NCBI GenBank assembly: GCA_024277955.1
Contig: JAJRUE010000016.1
Coordinates: forward strand, 1 to 15,484
Reading direction: 5' to 3'
DNA: 15,484 nt
DNA from: Alphaproteobacteria bacterium
GTDB lineage: Bacteria; Pseudomonadota; Alphaproteobacteria; Rhodobacterales; Rhodobacteraceae
Numbering within the stretch: the first letter of the stretch is position 1; each line of letters starts with the position of its first letter. The notes beneath the pieces are model-generated. The model was given only the letters and a program-made list of their open reading frames with translations. It was not told the DNA's origin and did no database searches. Below are positions 13,936 through 15,484 of the stretch, one piece after another. A program made the position numbers and the translations under genes.

Positions 13936-14775
13936 ATGACCGATGCGAAAACCCCAGACGGCCTGCCGTTCATGAAAATGCACGGGCTGGGCAATGACTT
14001 CGTGATCTTCGATTCACGGACCACGGGTTCCGTGGTTTCGCCGCCGCTTGCGCGTGCGCTGGGCGACCGGCACCGGGGTGTGGGTTTTGACCAGCTGGCC
14101 GAAATCCTGCCCGGCGAAAACAGCGATATTTCGCTGGAGTTCTGGAACGCCGACGGATCGCGCGCCGGCGCATGCGGCAACGCCACCCGCTGCGTCGCCC
14201 AGCACGTGATGACCGGGACCGGACAGGACAGCCTGACCATCCGGACCGCGCGCGGCATCCTGCATGCCCGGCGCGCCGAAGCCGGCATGATCAGCGTCAA
14301 CATGGGACCGCCGCAGCTTGACTGGCGCGACATCCCGCTGGCGCGCGCCGCCGACACCGATCATCTGCCGTTGCCCGGCGACCCGGCCGCCGTCGGCATG
14401 GGCAACCCGCATTGCGTGTTCTTCGTCGAGGACGTGGCCGCGGTCGACGTGGCCGCGCGCGGCGCCGTGGTCGAGCACGATCCGCTGTTTCCCGAAGCCA
14501 CCAATGTCGAGTTCGTGCAGGTGCGCGCCCGCGACGACCTCAGGATGCGGGTCTGGGAACGCGGCACCGGGATCACGCTCGCCTGCGGCTCGGGCGCCTG
14601 CGCGGTGGCTGTGGCGGCGCATCGGCGCGGCCTGACGGACCGGCGCGTCAACATCCAGGTCGACGGCGGCTGGCTGGCGCTGGACTGGCGCGACGACGGG
14701 GTCTGGATGACCGGCCCGACGATGCACGTGTTTGACGGTCGGCTCAGCGCGCAGTTCCTGGGATCGATCGAATGA
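13936..14775 (+). CDS. dapF: diaminopimelate epimerase
   Basis: A 279-residue cofactor-free epimerase that converts LL- to meso-diaminopimelate for lysine and peptidoglycan synthesis. KMHGLGNDFV (14-23) is the N-terminal signature. Catalytic Cys80 lies in GACGNATRC and Cys217 in LACGSGACA, the two-cysteine pair of the family; GMGNPHCVFFV (154-164) and WERGTGIT are also present. ATG 13936 is chosen because related alphaproteobacterial proteins carry a short lead before KMHG; ATG 13972 is the nearest alternative and would remove twelve residues. Upstream in-frame codons back to 13852 encode no recognisable sequence. The stop overlaps the mtaB start (ATGA). A core gene, not part of the catabolic cluster. 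Confidence 0.95.
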   Translation: MTDAKTPDGLPFMKMHGLGNDFVIFDSRTTGSVVSPPLARALGDRHRGVGFDQLAEILPGENSDISLEFWNADGSRAGACGNATRCVAQHVMTGTGQDSLTIRTARGILHARRAEAGMISVNMGPPQLDWRDIPLARAADTDHLPLPGDPAAVGMGNPHCVFFVEDVAAVDVAARGAVVEHDPLFPEATNVEFVQVRARDDLRMRVWERGTGITLACGSGACAVAVAAHRRGLTDRRVNIQVDGGWLALDWRDDGVWMTGPTMHVFDGRLSAQFLGSIE

Positions 14776-15484
14776 CCGACAACGCCCCGCCGCAATTCGC
14801 AACCCTCGGGTGCCGGCTGAACACCTACGAAACCGAAGCGATGAAAAAGCTCGCCGGCGATGCGGGCCTTGGCAACACCATCGTCGTCAACACCTGCGCC
14901 GTGACCGCCGAAGCGGTGCGCAAGGCGCGCCAGGAAATCCGCCGCCTGCGCAAGGCCAACCCCGACGCCCGGCTGGTGGTCACCGGCTGCGCCGCCCAGA
15001 CCGAACCGGCCACCTTCGCCGCCATGCCCGAGGTTGATCGCGTCATCGGCAATGCCGAAAAGATGCAGCCCGCCACCTGGGCGGCGCTTGCGGGCGCGGC
15101 CCCGGGGGATCCGGGCGGCGGAAGGATCCAGGTCAACGACATCATGTCGGTCACCGAAACCGCCAGCCACCTGATCGACGGGTTCGGCACCCGGTCGCGC
15201 GCCTATGTACAGGTTCAGAACGGCTGCGACCACCGCTGCACCTTCTGCATCATCCCCTACGGGCGCGGCAATTCGCGTTCGGTTCCCGCGGGCGTGATCG
15301 TCGAACAGATCAAGCGCCTGGTCGGGCGCGGCTATAACGAGGGCGTGCTGACCGGGGTCGACCTGACCAGCTGGGGCGCCGATCTGCCGGGTGCGCCGCG
15401 TCTGGGCGATCTGGTGCTGCGGATTTTGAAGCTCGTGCCCGATCTCGCGCGGCTGCGCATCTCGTCGATCGATTCGATCGAGGC
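14772..15484 (+). CDS. mtaB: tRNA t6A37 methylthiotransferase MtaB, 5' part (runs off the window)
   Basis: The first 237 residues of a radical-SAM methylthiotransferase. The UPF0004 domain has its three cluster cysteines, Cys14 in LGCRLNTYE, Cys42 in NTCAVT and Cys73 in TGCAAQ. The radical-SAM cluster motif is CDHRCTFC with Cys152, Cys156 and Cys159, followed by IPYGRGNSRS. LGCRLN and IPYGRG.SRS favour MtaB, which converts t6A37 to ms2t6A37 in lysine tRNAs, over MiaB or RimO. ATG 14772 overlaps the dapF stop by four bases, so the genes are translationally coupled. Its predicted substrate is the type of tRNA encoded just upstream, a neighbourhood that may be coincidental. The gene continues beyond 15484. 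Confidence 0.93.
   Translation, partial: MTDNAPPQFATLGCRLNTYETEAMKKLAGDAGLGNTIVVNTCAVTAEAVRKARQEIRRLRKANPDARLVVTGCAAQTEPATFAAMPEVDRVIGNAEKMQPATWAALAGAAPGDPGGGRIQVNDIMSVTETASHLIDGFGTRSRAYVQVQNGCDHRCTFCIIPYGRGNSRSVPAGVIVEQIKRLVGRGYNEGVLTGVDLTSWGADLPGAPRLGDLVLRILKLVPDLARLRISSIDSIE

Noticed and set aside
1..15484. CRISPR arrays, insertion sequences, prophage or toxin-antitoxin genes
   Set aside because: No regularly spaced repeats, transposase or integrase motifs, or small paired genes were found on either strand.

Overview
The window looks like part of a high-GC alphaproteobacterial chromosome, most probably of the Rhodobacteraceae type. The evidence is the dense high-GC coding, the tripartite TRAP transporter, two FCD-type GntR regulators and a dapF-mtaB pair beside a tRNA gene. 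About 13.6 kb is a sugar or sugar-acid catabolic cluster; the last 1.7 kb (tRNA-Lys, dapF, mtaB) is housekeeping.

Layout. (A) 1-2962, plus strand: 3' end of a FucU-type mutarotase, a ribokinase-type PfkB kinase, an aldo/keto reductase and an amidohydrolase-type lactonase. (B) 2966-3697, minus strand: GntR/FCD regulator 1. (C) 3816-7151, plus strand: UxaA-type dehydratase, an SDR dehydrogenase close to DHRS6/2-keto-3-deoxy-L-fuconate dehydrogenase, and a Gfo/Idh/MocA oxidoreductase. (D) 7163-8702, minus strand: DapA-type aldolase, then GntR/FCD regulator 2. (E) 9042-13599, plus strand: TRAP transporter dctP-dctQ-dctM, an AroE/quinate-dehydrogenase paralogue and a YihV-like PfkB kinase. (F) tRNA-Lys(UUU) on minus, then dapF-mtaB on plus; mtaB runs off the window.

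How it fits together. Mutarotase, sugar dehydrogenase (AKR and/or SDR), lactonase, dehydratase and DapA-type aldolase form a complete oxidative, non-phosphorylating route from a fucose-like aldose to pyruvate plus an aldehyde. The same family set (FucU, lactonase, UxaA, SDR, DapA) is known from the Campylobacter jejuni L-fucose island. The TRAP transporter suggests that an acid, such as a sugar acid, may also be imported. L-fucose or a related 6-deoxy or C4-epimeric sugar is the best guess, but the substrate cannot be fixed from sequence.

The strongest non-coding signal is an identical perfect 12-bp palindrome, CTAACATGTTAG. It occurs exactly twice as far as I can see, once in each of the two divergent promoter regions (3724-3735 and 8771-8782). 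It probably is the operator that joins blocks B/C and D/E into one regulon. The oddest genes are the AroE paralogue with NAD-type and quinate-type signatures, and the YihV-like kinase that keeps the residues I recall as sulfonate-binding in sulfofructose kinase. Neither has an obvious step in the reconstructed pathway.
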